From: a virus
Reading direction: 5' to 3' (one strand)
IMG/VR virus record: IMGVR_UViG_3300017967_000292
Span: 1 to 20,307 of that record
Length of the DNA: 20,307 nucleotides
Positions 12,218 through 19,874 of the stretch are shown here, one piece after another (positions within the stretch are counted from its first letter, which is position 1; each line of letters begins with the position of its first letter). The notes beneath the pieces were generated by a model. The model had not been told where the DNA came from. It was given only the letters and a program-made list of their open reading frames with translations, and did not search any database. The position numbers and the translations under genes are program-made.

Positions 12218-13831
12218 TTGGCTATTGTATCGATATCAAGAATTCAAATACGCAGAGGTAGAAAGAACGCAGGTTCTGGATTACCACAACTTGCAGGTGG
12301 AGAACTGGGTTGGGCAGTAGATACACAAGAACTATACATAGGAAATGGTGCTGTATCAGAAGGTGCACCAGCAGTAGGCAATTCAAAAGTTTTAACTGAA
12401 CACGACAACCTATTTGAACTGAGTGATCAATACACTTATCGTAATGGATCCAATGTTCAAACAGGAGCCACATCAGCAACACCTATCAGACGAAGTTTAC
12501 AAGCAAGATTAGATGATGAAGTTAGTGTGCGTTCATTTGGAGCATCAGGTGACGGCACTGATCAAACAGCGGCATTACAAAGAGCAGTGGATCAATTATT
12601 TTTACCATGGAGCAGTTCAACAGATGCTGACAATTATAAAAAAAGAATTACATTAAAATTACACGCAGGTGTGTATTCAATTTCAAACAGTATCAAACTT
12701 CCACCTTATGCAAGTTTAATTGGTGATGGTAGTGAAAAAACTGTTATTAGACAAACAGGAGCGTTTCCTGTTTTTGAAACAGTAAATGGCGAGGGCATTG
12801 CGGCACAAACAACATCTATCAATCAAGCAACCAACATAAGATTATCTGGAATGACATTACAAAGTAATACAACTCATCCTGGATTAAAATTAGCAAGTTG
12901 TAAAAGAAGCAGTTTCACAGATATTCATGTGAAAGGTCCTTGGACACAATCAGGTGTAGGTTCTACTATTGTGGCAACTCAAGTGGGTATTTTATTACAA
13001 GCAACATCAACACCAGTTACATCACAAGACAATAATTTTGATCAAGTTTCTGTGACAGGATTTTCATATGCTGTATTAAGTGATCATGATGTTCAACACA
13101 ATGTTTTTGAAAACAGTGTATTTGAAGGTTGTGGTTATGGTGTAGTATTTGGATTGAATACAGTATTAGGTCAGGTTGCTCAAGCCACAGGTCCAATTAA
13201 TAACACAATCAGTGGTTCAAAATTTATAGATATTAATAGAAATGGTTTTTGGATTAAAGAAGGAAAAGGAAATATTAGTAAGAATAATAATTTTTCTAAA
13301 GTGGGTAATGATGCTGGATTGGAAACAGCACCAGTTTCAAGTGTAATTAAATTTGATAAGCCGAGCAACGTTTCTCATCATGACTTCTTTGCTAGAACAA
13401 GTCAATTGATTAGATCATTTGTTGGAAACGTTCCTTATGTAGCAGAAATAGAAGGAGAGTTTGCAGGAGAGTTTGCTTTCACTACAAATTTCACTATTGG
13501 ACAATTAAATGCTTATTCTAATTTTATCAAGTTACCAGCAGACTCAAGTAAAACATTTCAAGTAGATTATCAATACAAAGCAACAGTAGATACAGGTATG
13601 AGAAAAGGCACACTCACAATTTTAATTGACAAAACAAATAACACCAGCCACATCAGTGACAGTTATGATCATCAAGGCACCAATGCTGATTTGTTAACAT
13701 TCAACGCACAACTAACAGATCAAAACGCAGATGCTAACTTTGAGACTCTTGTTATTACAGCAATTAATCCTGCTCCTGTTCAAGCAAGTGAATTAGCAGA
13801 TGTCACACTCCAACTTAGAAATATCTCTTAA
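12218..13831 (+). CDS. Tail fibre / receptor-binding protein with pectate-lyase-like beta-helix (TTG start)
   Basis: A 537-aa structural protein. The start is TTG, preceded by a near-perfect AGGAG site (CAGGAGAAAAACATTG); no ATG fits. Residues 1-50 (VSISRIQIRRGR, then LAGGELGWAVDTQELYIGNG) match the small N-terminal attachment domain found in many phage fibres (Mtd-N like). The segment from about residue 103 (VSVRSFGASGDGTDQTAALQRAV) begins a pectate_lyase_3 right-handed beta-helix, typical of trimeric tailspikes and fibres that bind or cut surface polysaccharide. The C-terminal 130 residues are a beta-rich head likely to contact the receptor. Catalytic residues cannot be assigned. A late promoter precedes it. 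Confidence 0.88.
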   Translation: MAIVSISRIQIRRGRKNAGSGLPQLAGGELGWAVDTQELYIGNGAVSEGAPAVGNSKVLTEHDNLFELSDQYTYRNGSNVQTGATSATPIRRSLQARLDDEVSVRSFGASGDGTDQTAALQRAVDQLFLPWSSSTDADNYKKRITLKLHAGVYSISNSIKLPPYASLIGDGSEKTVIRQTGAFPVFETVNGEGIAAQTTSINQATNIRLSGMTLQSNTTHPGLKLASCKRSSFTDIHVKGPWTQSGVGSTIVATQVGILLQATSTPVTSQDNNFDQVSVTGFSYAVLSDHDVQHNVFENSVFEGCGYGVVFGLNTVLGQVAQATGPINNTISGSKFIDINRNGFWIKEGKGNISKNNNFSKVGNDAGLETAPVSSVIKFDKPSNVSHHDFFARTSQLIRSFVGNVPYVAEIEGEFAGEFAFTTNFTIGQLNAYSNFIKLPADSSKTFQVDYQYKATVDTGMRKGTLTILIDKTNNTSHISDSYDHQGTNADLLTFNAQLTDQNADANFETLVITAINPAPVQASELADVTLQLRNIS

Positions 13832-14288
13832 ACCAAATATATTTTACGGAAATTATCAAGAACGTCTCAAGGACTGGCAACAAATTCGAAATATCATCAA
13901 TGAGTTATCTGATCCTACAGATTATCTTGTAGAAGTTTTTAAATTGTGTCCAAGAACCAAAACTACAACTGATCCATATAAATCCGAAACTTGGTTAACA
14001 GGTTGGCAACTGATCGAAAGAAATGAGTATGATTTATTTGACATTTGTTTGTTATTAAGTTATACTATTATATTAACTGATAATTTTAAGAAAGAAAATG
14101 TTAAGATACATACAGTTTATAAAAAGGAATGTGATTCCAACAACCTTAAGTTTAGTTATATTATTGAAATGAAAAACAGTTTGATAGACGCATATAGTAT
14201 GGCAAAATTAAACAATTTAGAGTTTGACAATAATTACATTCTGCATTATACTACCGACATACACAAAACGATAAATATTAAGAACTAA
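13800..14288 (+). CDS. Conserved T4-like phage protein downstream of the tail fibre, unknown
   Basis: A 162-aa protein. Its core, DPYKSETWLTGWQLIERNEYD, followed by a LLLSYTIILTD segment, resembles by recall an uncharacterised cyanomyovirus protein with a DPY...W-P/T-x-W-L/E-I motif. The sequence is helical at first and then beta, soluble and low in GC. The start overlaps the fibre gene by 32 bases with no clear ribosome site. The gene's 3' end contains the sigma70-like promoter for nrdA. An accessory role such as fibre assembly is possible from position only. Confidence 0.72.
   Translation: MSHSNLEISLKPNIFYGNYQERLKDWQQIRNIINELSDPTDYLVEVFKLCPRTKTTTDPYKSETWLTGWQLIERNEYDLFDICLLLSYTIILTDNFKKENVKIHTVYKKECDSNNLKFSYIIEMKNSLIDAYSMAKLNNLEFDNNYILHYTTDIHKTINIKN
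14224..14252 (+). promoter_or_regulatory. Sigma70-like promoter for nrdA, TTGACA-17-TATACT
   Basis: Perfect -35 (14224-14229) and five of six at -10 (14247-14252), placed inside the end of the preceding gene about 60 bases before nrdA. Confidence 0.75.
14272..14277 (+). promoter_or_regulatory. T4-type late promoter box (GATAAATA) before nrdA
   Basis: The core lies 34 bases before the nrdA ATG, immediately downstream of the sigma70-like promoter. Confidence 0.55.
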
Positions 14289-14311
14289 TAGGGAATAAGA
14301 ATAGGAATACA

Positions 14312-16732
14312 ATGGAATTGACTGCGTCTAAGGAACAAATCACAAATACTTCCACAATAAAAATTAAAAAAAGAGATGGTAGATTAGAGCCATTAGATAT
14401 CGATAAAATTCATTTTGTCGTAGAAGAGGCTTGCGAAGGTTTAGCAGGCGTGTCTAGTTCACAAATAGAGATTAATGCCAACATTCAATTCTATGACGGC
14501 ATGACAACAAAAGAAGTTCAACAAATTTTAGTAAGATCGGCGAATGATCTTATTTCATTGGATGCACCCAACTATCAGTTTGCCGCGGCAAGATTACTTT
14601 CGTATGATGTAAGAAAAGAAGCACATGGGCAATATGAATATTTGCCGTTGTTAAAGTTAATACTAAGAAATATTAAAGCCGGTGTATATGACAGAGGCAT
14701 TGTAGAAAAATACAATAAGACTGAAATTAAAAAAATGAACACTTGGATCAAACGTGAAAGAGATTTAGATTTTACATACGCAGGATTGAGACAGGTGGTA
14801 GACAAGTATCTTGTTCAAGATAGATCATCAGGAGATTTATTTGAAACTCCTCAAGATATGTACATGATGATAGCGGCAACATTGTTTGCTGAATATCCTG
14901 CCAAAACAAGAATGAGTTATGTTAAAAAATATTACGATGCGATATCAACATTCAAAATTAATATTCCTACGCCGGTAATGGCAGGAGTAAGAACACCTAT
15001 TAGACAATTTGCGTCATGTGTTTTAATAGATTCAGATGATACACTACCTTCAATTTTTTCAAGCGACATGGCAATTGGTTTATACGTTGCCAGACGTGCT
15101 GGTATAGGAATCAATGCAGGACGTATCAGAGGTATCAATGCTAAAATAAGAGGAGGAGAGGTTCAGCACACAGGAGTCATTCCGTTCCTTAAAAAATTCG
15201 AATCCACTGTGAGATGTTGTACACAGAATGGTGTGCGTGGTGGATCAGCAACTGTACACTTTCCAATATGGCACCAAGAGATTGAAGACATACTGGTATT
15301 AAAAAACAACAAAGGCACAGAAGACAACAGAGTGCGTAAGTTGGATTATTCTATTCAGATAACAAAACTGTTCTATGAAAGATTTATGAACGATGAAGAC
15401 ATCACACTGTTTTCTCCACATGATGCACCTGGATTGTATGAGTCATTTGGCACAGACAAGTTTGATGCTTTATATAAAAAATATGAAAAAGATTCATCAA
15501 TCAAAAAGAAAACAATTCCAGCACAGGAACTGTTCAGCGACCTTTTAAAAGAAAGAGCAGAAACAGGACGTATCTACATAATGAATTTGGATCATTGTAA
15601 CTCACACTCATCATTCAAAGATAAAGTTAATATGTCAAATCTTTGTCAAGAGATCACACTGCCTACAACACCTATCAGTTCAATAGATGACTCACAAGGC
15701 GAAATAGCATTGTGTATATTGAGTGCTATCAATGTGGGACAATTAAACAATCTAGATGACTTGGAAAATTTATGTGACTTGGCTGTTAGAGCATTGGAAG
15801 AAATTATAGAGTATCAAGATTATCCAGTCAAAGCGGCAGAAATCAGCACTAAAAAACGTAGAAGTTTAGGTATTGGTTATATTGGATTGGCGCACTATCT
15901 TGCCAAACAGGGTTTCAAGTATTCAGACAAAGGTGCTTGGGACAGTGTAGATAGATTATCCGAAGCATTTCAATTCTATCTTTTAAGAGCAAGTAACAAC
16001 ATCGCAAAAGAAAAAGGTGCGTGTGAAGGATTTTCTAGCACAAAATATGCAGATGGCTTGTTACCCATAGACCACTACAAAAAAGATGTGGACGAAATTG
16101 TGCCACACAAACAGAGAATGGCATGGGAAACTTTAAGAAAAGATATTGCCAAACACGGATTAAGACACAGCACACTGTCAGCACAGATGCCATCGGAATC
16201 AAGTTCAGTGGTCTCAAACGAGACAAATGGCATTGAACCACCAAGAGCATTGTTATCCATTAAGAAAAGTAAAAAAGGACCACTCAAACAGATAGTGCCA
16301 GGCTTTCCTAAATTAAAAAATGCCTACACACTGCTTTGGGAAATGCCCAGCAATGAAGGATACATTAATGTTGTGGCAATGATGCAGAAGTATTTCGACC
16401 AAGCCATATCAGGCAACTGGAGTTACAATCCATTACAATTTGATAACAATGAAGTACCAATTTCAGTGATGGCTCAAGATATGCTGACAGCATACAAATA
16501 TGGTTGGAAAACTTCTTATTATCAAAACACTTACGACTTCAAAGGTGAAGAAGAAGATGTGCAACCAGCAGGCATTGATATCGAACAAGCAGTTGAATCT
16601 AAACGATTAAATGGACACATGAATGGTGAACATACCAACGGAGCAAATGGCGAACACATAAATGGTGACGCCACTGTAGAAGAACAATTAGCAGAGTTGG
16701 AAGATGGCGAATGCGACGCCTGTACAATATAG
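14312..16732 (+). CDS. nrdA: Ribonucleoside-diphosphate reductase class Ia, alpha subunit
   Basis: An 806-aa catalytic subunit that reduces ribonucleoside diphosphates to deoxy forms, working with NrdB and reduced by glutaredoxin or thioredoxin. Residues 14-100 form an ATP-cone (KIKKRDGRLEPLDIDKI). Active-site residues are all present: C236 (FASCVL), the N443-x-C445-x-E447 triad (SNLCQEI), C468 (IALCIL) and the radical-relay tyrosines Y736-Y737 (SYYQNT). The C-terminal redox pair is C801-x2-C804 (GECDACTI). An NG-rich linker (LNGHMNGEHTNGANG, about 766-780) separates the core from the redox tail. Start ATG follows an AGGAA site. Both early and late promoters lie upstream, and nrdB follows after 48 bases. 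Length is normal; nothing suggests inactivity. Confidence 0.97.
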   Translation: MELTASKEQITNTSTIKIKKRDGRLEPLDIDKIHFVVEEACEGLAGVSSSQIEINANIQFYDGMTTKEVQQILVRSANDLISLDAPNYQFAAARLLSYDVRKEAHGQYEYLPLLKLILRNIKAGVYDRGIVEKYNKTEIKKMNTWIKRERDLDFTYAGLRQVVDKYLVQDRSSGDLFETPQDMYMMIAATLFAEYPAKTRMSYVKKYYDAISTFKINIPTPVMAGVRTPIRQFASCVLIDSDDTLPSIFSSDMAIGLYVARRAGIGINAGRIRGINAKIRGGEVQHTGVIPFLKKFESTVRCCTQNGVRGGSATVHFPIWHQEIEDILVLKNNKGTEDNRVRKLDYSIQITKLFYERFMNDEDITLFSPHDAPGLYESFGTDKFDALYKKYEKDSSIKKKTIPAQELFSDLLKERAETGRIYIMNLDHCNSHSSFKDKVNMSNLCQEITLPTTPISSIDDSQGEIALCILSAINVGQLNNLDDLENLCDLAVRALEEIIEYQDYPVKAAEISTKKRRSLGIGYIGLAHYLAKQGFKYSDKGAWDSVDRLSEAFQFYLLRASNNIAKEKGACEGFSSTKYADGLLPIDHYKKDVDEIVPHKQRMAWETLRKDIAKHGLRHSTLSAQMPSESSSVVSNETNGIEPPRALLSIKKSKKGPLKQIVPGFPKLKNAYTLLWEMPSNEGYINVVAMMQKYFDQAISGNWSYNPLQFDNNEVPISVMAQDMLTAYKYGWKTSYYQNTYDFKGEEEDVQPAGIDIEQAVESKRLNGHMNGEHTNGANGEHINGDATVEEQLAELEDGECDACTI

Positions 16733-16734
16733 AG

Positions 16735-16762
16735 TTGACAAAATCAAAAAAAGAAATAGTAT
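16735..16762 (+). promoter_or_regulatory. Possible sigma70-like promoter for nrdB, TTGACA-16-TAGTAT
   Basis: Perfect -35 (16735-16740) but a weak -10 (four of six) at 16-nt spacing, in the AT-rich gap between nrdA and nrdB. Confidence 0.45.
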
Positions 16763-16780
16763 TAGATAATTAATTTAGAT

Positions 16781-17881
16781 ATGACAAAAACTGTTTTTAA
16801 CAAAAATAATATAGATTTTACCAAACAGCCCATGTTCTTTGGTGAGGATGGTGGCGTACAAAGATACGACGATTTTAAATATCCTCAGTTTGACAAGTTG
16901 AATCAAACTATGATTGGTTACTTTTGGAGACCAGAAGAAGTTTCATTACAAAAAGACAGAGCAGATTATCAAGGATTCAGACCAGAACAAAAACACATAT
17001 TCACAAGCAATCTAAAATATCAAACACTGTTGGATTCAGTGCAAGGCAGAGGACCAAGTCTTATGTTCCTACCGTATGTTTCAAATCCAGAGTTGGAAGG
17101 CTGTATTGTGACTTGGGATTTCTTTGAAACCATACACTCTAGATCATACACACACATAATGAAAAACGTTTACAGTGATCCTGCAGAAGTTTTTGATACT
17201 ATTTTAGATGATAAAGAAATTTTAAAAAGAGCACAGTCAGTTACCGGAGAGTATGATAAGTTTGGTAAAATGGCATTAGATTATGCTGTTGGTAAAAAAG
17301 TGGATATGGTTGATCTTAAAAGACAACTGTATCTAGCAATGAACACTGTGAACTTGTTAGAAGGTTTAAGATTTTATATTTCATTTGCTTGTACATTTGC
17401 GTTTGGTGAACTAAAACTTATGGAAGGTTCAGCAAAAATACTTTCATTGATTGCTAGAGATGAAGCAACACACTTGAATCTATCCACACACATTATCAAA
17501 GCATGGCACAAAGGAGATGATTCTGAAATGACCAAAGCAATCAAAGGCACAGAAAAAACTGTGATTCAAATGTTTAAAGATTGTGTAGATGAAGAAAAAG
17601 CCTGGGCAAAGCATTTATTCAAGGATGGTTCTTTAATTGGATTAAACGAAAAATTGTTGGGACAGTATGTGGAATGGATTGCTAACAAAAGATTGAGAGC
17701 ATTAGGTTACGATCCAATATATGATGTGTCAGCATCACAAAATCCTCTGCCTTGGACACAGCATTGGTTATCATCAAAAGGTATGCAGGTGGCTCCTCAA
17801 GAAACTGAAGTCGAATCTTATATCGTTGGTGGTATCAAACAAGACGTTCAAAAAGATCAATTTAAAAAATTTAAATTATAA
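16781..17881 (+). CDS. nrdB: Ribonucleoside-diphosphate reductase class Ia, beta subunit
   Basis: A 366-aa radical-generating subunit. Di-iron ligands are present by comparison with the E. coli enzyme: D85 (YQTLLDSVQGR), E116 and H119 (FFETIHSRSYTH), E194 (LEGLRF), E228 and H231 (DEATHL). The radical tyrosine is Y123. The C-terminus FKKFKL is the short tail that docks on NrdA. The arrangement nrdA-nrdB is standard. The start has no Shine-Dalgarno sequence but sits just after an AT-rich promoter-like region. A small membrane-protein gene starts on its stop codon (TAATG). The function is secure. Confidence 0.97.
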   Translation: MTKTVFNKNNIDFTKQPMFFGEDGGVQRYDDFKYPQFDKLNQTMIGYFWRPEEVSLQKDRADYQGFRPEQKHIFTSNLKYQTLLDSVQGRGPSLMFLPYVSNPELEGCIVTWDFFETIHSRSYTHIMKNVYSDPAEVFDTILDDKEILKRAQSVTGEYDKFGKMALDYAVGKKVDMVDLKRQLYLAMNTVNLLEGLRFYISFACTFAFGELKLMEGSAKILSLIARDEATHLNLSTHIIKAWHKGDDSEMTKAIKGTEKTVIQMFKDCVDEEKAWAKHLFKDGSLIGLNEKLLGQYVEWIANKRLRALGYDPIYDVSASQNPLPWTQHWLSSKGMQVAPQETEVESYIVGGIKQDVQKDQFKKFKL

Positions 17882-18060
17882 TGATAGATTATTCTTCCAT
17901 GAATGGACTAGAAGTGTTACTGCTGTTGCTGACTAGCAGAGAAGGATATTTTCTTTGGGGCATAATGGGAGTCGCTATCATAATTTGGATAGCAAGTCTT
18001 GTATCAGATAATTCTGAAGAATATTCCAAGCACATCAAAAACGACGAACACCCTTATTAA
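17881..18060 (+). CDS. Small membrane protein coupled to nrdB
   Basis: A 59-aa protein whose ATG overlaps the nrdB stop (TAATG), so it is probably translated by re-initiation. It has a leucine-rich N-terminal stretch (EVLLLLLTS, about 11-19), one clear TM helix (about 24-41, FLWGIMGVAIIIWIASLV) and a polar, acidic tail (SDNSEEYSKHIKNDEHPY). No homologue comes to mind. The gene fills the gap before the next promoter exactly. Its function is unknown; membrane location is likely. Confidence 0.6.
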   Translation: MIDYSSMNGLEVLLLLLTSREGYFLWGIMGVAIIIWIASLVSDNSEEYSKHIKNDEHPY

Positions 18061-18063
18061 ATA
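18058..18063 (+). promoter_or_regulatory. Weak late-promoter-like box (ATTAAATA)
   Basis: A TAAATA core overlapping the stop of the small membrane protein and lying 37 bases before the ATG at 18101. The preceding bases are not the preferred G-A or G-C, so it may be chance. Confidence 0.3.
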
Positions 18064-18066
18064 CTA

Positions 18067-18095
18067 TTGACTTTGATCAATATATAAGTTATAAT
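18067..18095 (+). promoter_or_regulatory. Strong sigma70-like promoter, TTGACT-17-TATAAT
   Basis: Near-perfect -35 (18067-18072) and a perfect -10 (18090-18095). The predicted start point falls at the ATG at 18101, so the transcript would be leaderless. Confidence 0.8.
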
Positions 18096-18100
18096 AAAGA

Positions 18101-18514
18101 ATGCCTAAATACAATTTACTATGTTCTCGGGATCACGAATTTGAAGGTTGGTTCGATTCTGAAAAATCATATATAAATCAAAAACAAAAAAAGTTAATCG
18201 GATGTCCGATATGCGATGATACATTGATACGTAGGGCAGTCATGTCACCTAACATAAGTCCAAAAACTAAAAAAATCACAAGTAAAAAAAGCAATACTGC
18301 TTTTTATAATAGCAGATCTACTCTTCAACATTTGAAGACCTGGGTCGAAAAAAATTGTGAAAATGTAGGTGATCGATTTGCCAAGGAGGCTCGTAAAGCG
18401 TCTTTGGGAGAACGTGATGATCATATATACGGTACAGCATCAGATAAAGAAATAAAAGAACTTCATGAAGAAGGAATAGGAGCAATAAGAATACCAAATG
18501 TCAAAGATAACTGA
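18101..18514 (+). CDS. DUF1178 family zinc-ribbon-like protein
   Basis: A 137-aa protein matching, by recognition, the DUF1178 (COG5319) family common in alphaproteobacteria. It has an N-terminal LLCSRDHEFEGWFDS segment with C8-x3-H12, and a CPIC pair (C35, C38) that would complete a zinc site. The conserved C-terminal part includes VGDRFAKEARKASLGE, IYG-AS and a final EEGI segment. The cellular family has no known function. The middle is Lys-rich and longer than usual. It leads an early transcription unit continuing into glutaredoxin, whose start overlaps its end by 17 bases. This is probably a host-derived auxiliary gene. Confidence 0.85.
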   Translation: MPKYNLLCSRDHEFEGWFDSEKSYINQKQKKLIGCPICDDTLIRRAVMSPNISPKTKKITSKKSNTAFYNSRSTLQHLKTWVEKNCENVGDRFAKEARKASLGERDDHIYGTASDKEIKELHEEGIGAIRIPNVKDN

Positions 18515-18749
18515 AGTAATAGTTTGGAGTAAGCCAATGTGTCCATATTGTGATATGGCAAAAGCCTTGCTTAAACAAAAAGAAATACAATACGAAGAAA
18601 GAAAAATTGGTGAAGGTTGGACCAAAGAACAACTGCTTGAAGCATTACCCAATGTTAGAAGTGTACCACAAATCATAATCAACGGAAACTCTATTGGAGG
18701 ATTTCAGGAATTGAAAGCCTTCTTTGAAAAAGGAGAACATAATGGCTAG
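18498..18749 (+). CDS. Glutaredoxin
   Basis: An 83-aa dithiol glutaredoxin. It has the active site C15-P-Y-C18 (PMCPYCDMAK), the cis-proline loop VRSVPQIIING and the GG glutathione-binding turn (IGGFQEL). It can reduce the NrdA tail using glutathione, completing the RNR system encoded just upstream. The start overlaps the DUF1178 gene by 17 bases, and its end overlaps the Sm-like gene by eight, so the three are coupled. Length is typical for phage glutaredoxins. Confidence 0.95.
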   Translation: MSKITEVIVWSKPMCPYCDMAKALLKQKEIQYEERKIGEGWTKEQLLEALPNVRSVPQIIINGNSIGGFQELKAFFEKGEHNG

Positions 18750-19029
18750 ACCACAAGCAGGAGACACAATAACTATCAAACTGATGAGCGGTGAGGAAGT
18801 AATAGCACGTTTAGAAGAAGATCAAGAAGAGAAGTTAGTAGTAGCAAAACCAAGAGCTATTGTTAATATTCCTAACAAAGGAATAGGTCTTGGACCATTT
18901 GTGTTTACCATACCACAAAATGCTTCAATTGAAATCTACAAAAAGAATGTGGTGTGTTATACTGAAACTGAAGATGGCATGGCTAGACAATACACACAAG
19001 GTACAACAGGTTTAACACTGCCTAAATAA
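18742..19029 (+). CDS. Small Sm-like beta-barrel phage protein
   Basis: A 95-aa protein from the ATG at 18742, supported by a perfect AAGGAG site; an in-frame TTG at 18724 is rejected. ITIKLMSGEEVIARLEED resembles the first strands of Sm/LSm folds, and the rest is beta-rich (KLVVAKPRAIVNIP, ASIEIYKKNVVCYTE). Similar small proteins are, by recall, conserved in cyanomyoviruses. It overlaps glutaredoxin upstream and shares TAATG with the HAD gene downstream. RNA binding is a reasonable guess from the fold, but no binding residues can be confirmed. Confidence 0.72.
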   Translation: MARPQAGDTITIKLMSGEEVIARLEEDQEEKLVVAKPRAIVNIPNKGIGLGPFVFTIPQNASIEIYKKNVVCYTETEDGMARQYTQGTTGLTLPK

Positions 19030-19616
19030 TGTCAAAAATTATAGCCACAGACTGCGATGGTGTACTGCTCAAATGGGAGCAAAGTTTCGATGCTTGGATG
19101 AAGTTTCAAGGCTTTCCCAAATTGGCCAATGATCACTATGAAATGCACATGAACTATCATATGAATAAAGGTCAATGTGAAGTGTTGATTAAAATATTCA
19201 ACGAGAGTGCTTGGATGAAAGATCTAGAACCTATAGATGGTGCTGTGGAAAATGTTAAAAAAATCGCTGATTTAGGATACAAGTTTCATGTGATCACTAG
19301 TCAGACGTTGGACATCAAAGCAAATCAATTGAGAGAACAGAATCTTAAGGAAGTGTTCGGTGATGTGTTTGAAACAATAGAGTGTTTGGACACAGGAGCG
19401 GACAAAGATGAAGCACTATCCAAAATACCAGAAGGTACCGTTTGGATAGAAGACAAACCGGTTAATGCCGAATTAGGTGCTGACATGGGTTTGGTAGCAT
19501 TACTACTTGACCATGCACACAATTCAGTGTATAATACAGTTAATTCAGTCCGAAGAGTAAAAGATTGGACTGAAATTTATAACGTTATAAAGGAGAAACA
19601 TCATGGCAACACATGA
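19029..19616 (+). CDS. HAD-superfamily phosphatase, possibly 5'(3')-deoxyribonucleotidase-like
   Basis: A 195-aa HAD hydrolase. Motif I is TDCDGVLLKW with nucleophile D8 and D10, motif II is FHVITSQ (T90/S91), K126 is a candidate motif III lysine, and motif IV is VWIEDKP (E141, D142) for Mg2+. The helical cap between motifs I and II (about 17-70) is of the C1 type seen in deoxyribonucleotidases. A role in nucleotide recycling fits its neighbours (RNR, glutaredoxin), but substrate is not fixed by sequence. It is translationally coupled on both sides: TAATG upstream, and a 14-base overlap with the histone-like gene downstream. Confidence 0.87.
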   Translation: MSKIIATDCDGVLLKWEQSFDAWMKFQGFPKLANDHYEMHMNYHMNKGQCEVLIKIFNESAWMKDLEPIDGAVENVKKIADLGYKFHVITSQTLDIKANQLREQNLKEVFGDVFETIECLDTGADKDEALSKIPEGTVWIEDKPVNAELGADMGLVALLLDHAHNSVYNTVNSVRRVKDWTEIYNVIKEKHHGNT

Positions 19617-19779
19617 AGAAATAAAAACTGCTTTTGAATCTTACATCGCTGAGTCAGAAGCCTTTGAAACAAAAGGTGTAAAAGCGGCGGCGGCTAGAGC
19701 TAGAAAGGCTTTAGGCATTTTAGGTAAAGCGGTAAAATTAAGAAGAAAAGAAATACAAGAGAAGAAAAACTCTATGTAA
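19603..19779 (+). CDS. Small histone-H1-like (Hc1-type) basic protein
   Basis: A 58-aa protein, ATG preceded by a perfect AAGGAG site inside the HAD gene's end. The first half is acidic and helical (EEIKTAFESYIAESEAFE), the second basic: KAAAARARKALGILGKAVK, then RRKEIQEKK. This arrangement matches bacterial Hc1/histone-H1-like proteins, which share an ARARKAL-x-x-L pattern and bind DNA. In a phage it might compact or coat DNA or affect the host nucleoid. It is followed by a strong hairpin. The family call is by recognition of a short motif. Confidence 0.72.
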   Translation: MATHEEIKTAFESYIAESEAFETKGVKAAAARARKALGILGKAVKLRRKEIQEKKNSM

Positions 19780-19786
19780 TTATTCA

Positions 19787-19816
19787 AGTGTCGCGGATGT
19801 AATAATCCGCGGCACT
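19787..19816 (+). terminator. Strong 12-bp hairpin, possible terminator or mRNA 3' end
   Basis: AGTGTCGCGGAT (19787-19798) pairs with ATCCGCGGCACT (19805-19816), one G-T pair, around a GTAATA loop. It sits eight bases after the histone-like stop. It lacks a T-run, so it may end transcription inefficiently or stabilise the transcript. Confidence 0.55.
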
Positions 19817-19840
19817 ACACACAAAATTTCATTAAATCGC

Positions 19841-19846
19841 TAAATA
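19841..19846 (+). promoter_or_regulatory. T4-type late promoter box (GCTAAATA)
   Basis: The core lies 28 bases before the cold-shock gene ATG, just after the strong hairpin, so the cold-shock gene has its own late transcript. Confidence 0.55.
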
Positions 19847-19874
19847 AGAGTATTAAAGAACAACAAGAAAAAGT

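Noticed and set aside
18105-18110. TAAATA box inside the DUF1178 gene
   Set aside because: It lies a few bases inside the coding sequence with no gene start downstream; taken as chance.
18724-18741. TTG start for the Sm-like protein
   Set aside because: The six extra codons contain the AAGGAG ribosome site itself; the ATG at 18742 is correctly spaced from it.
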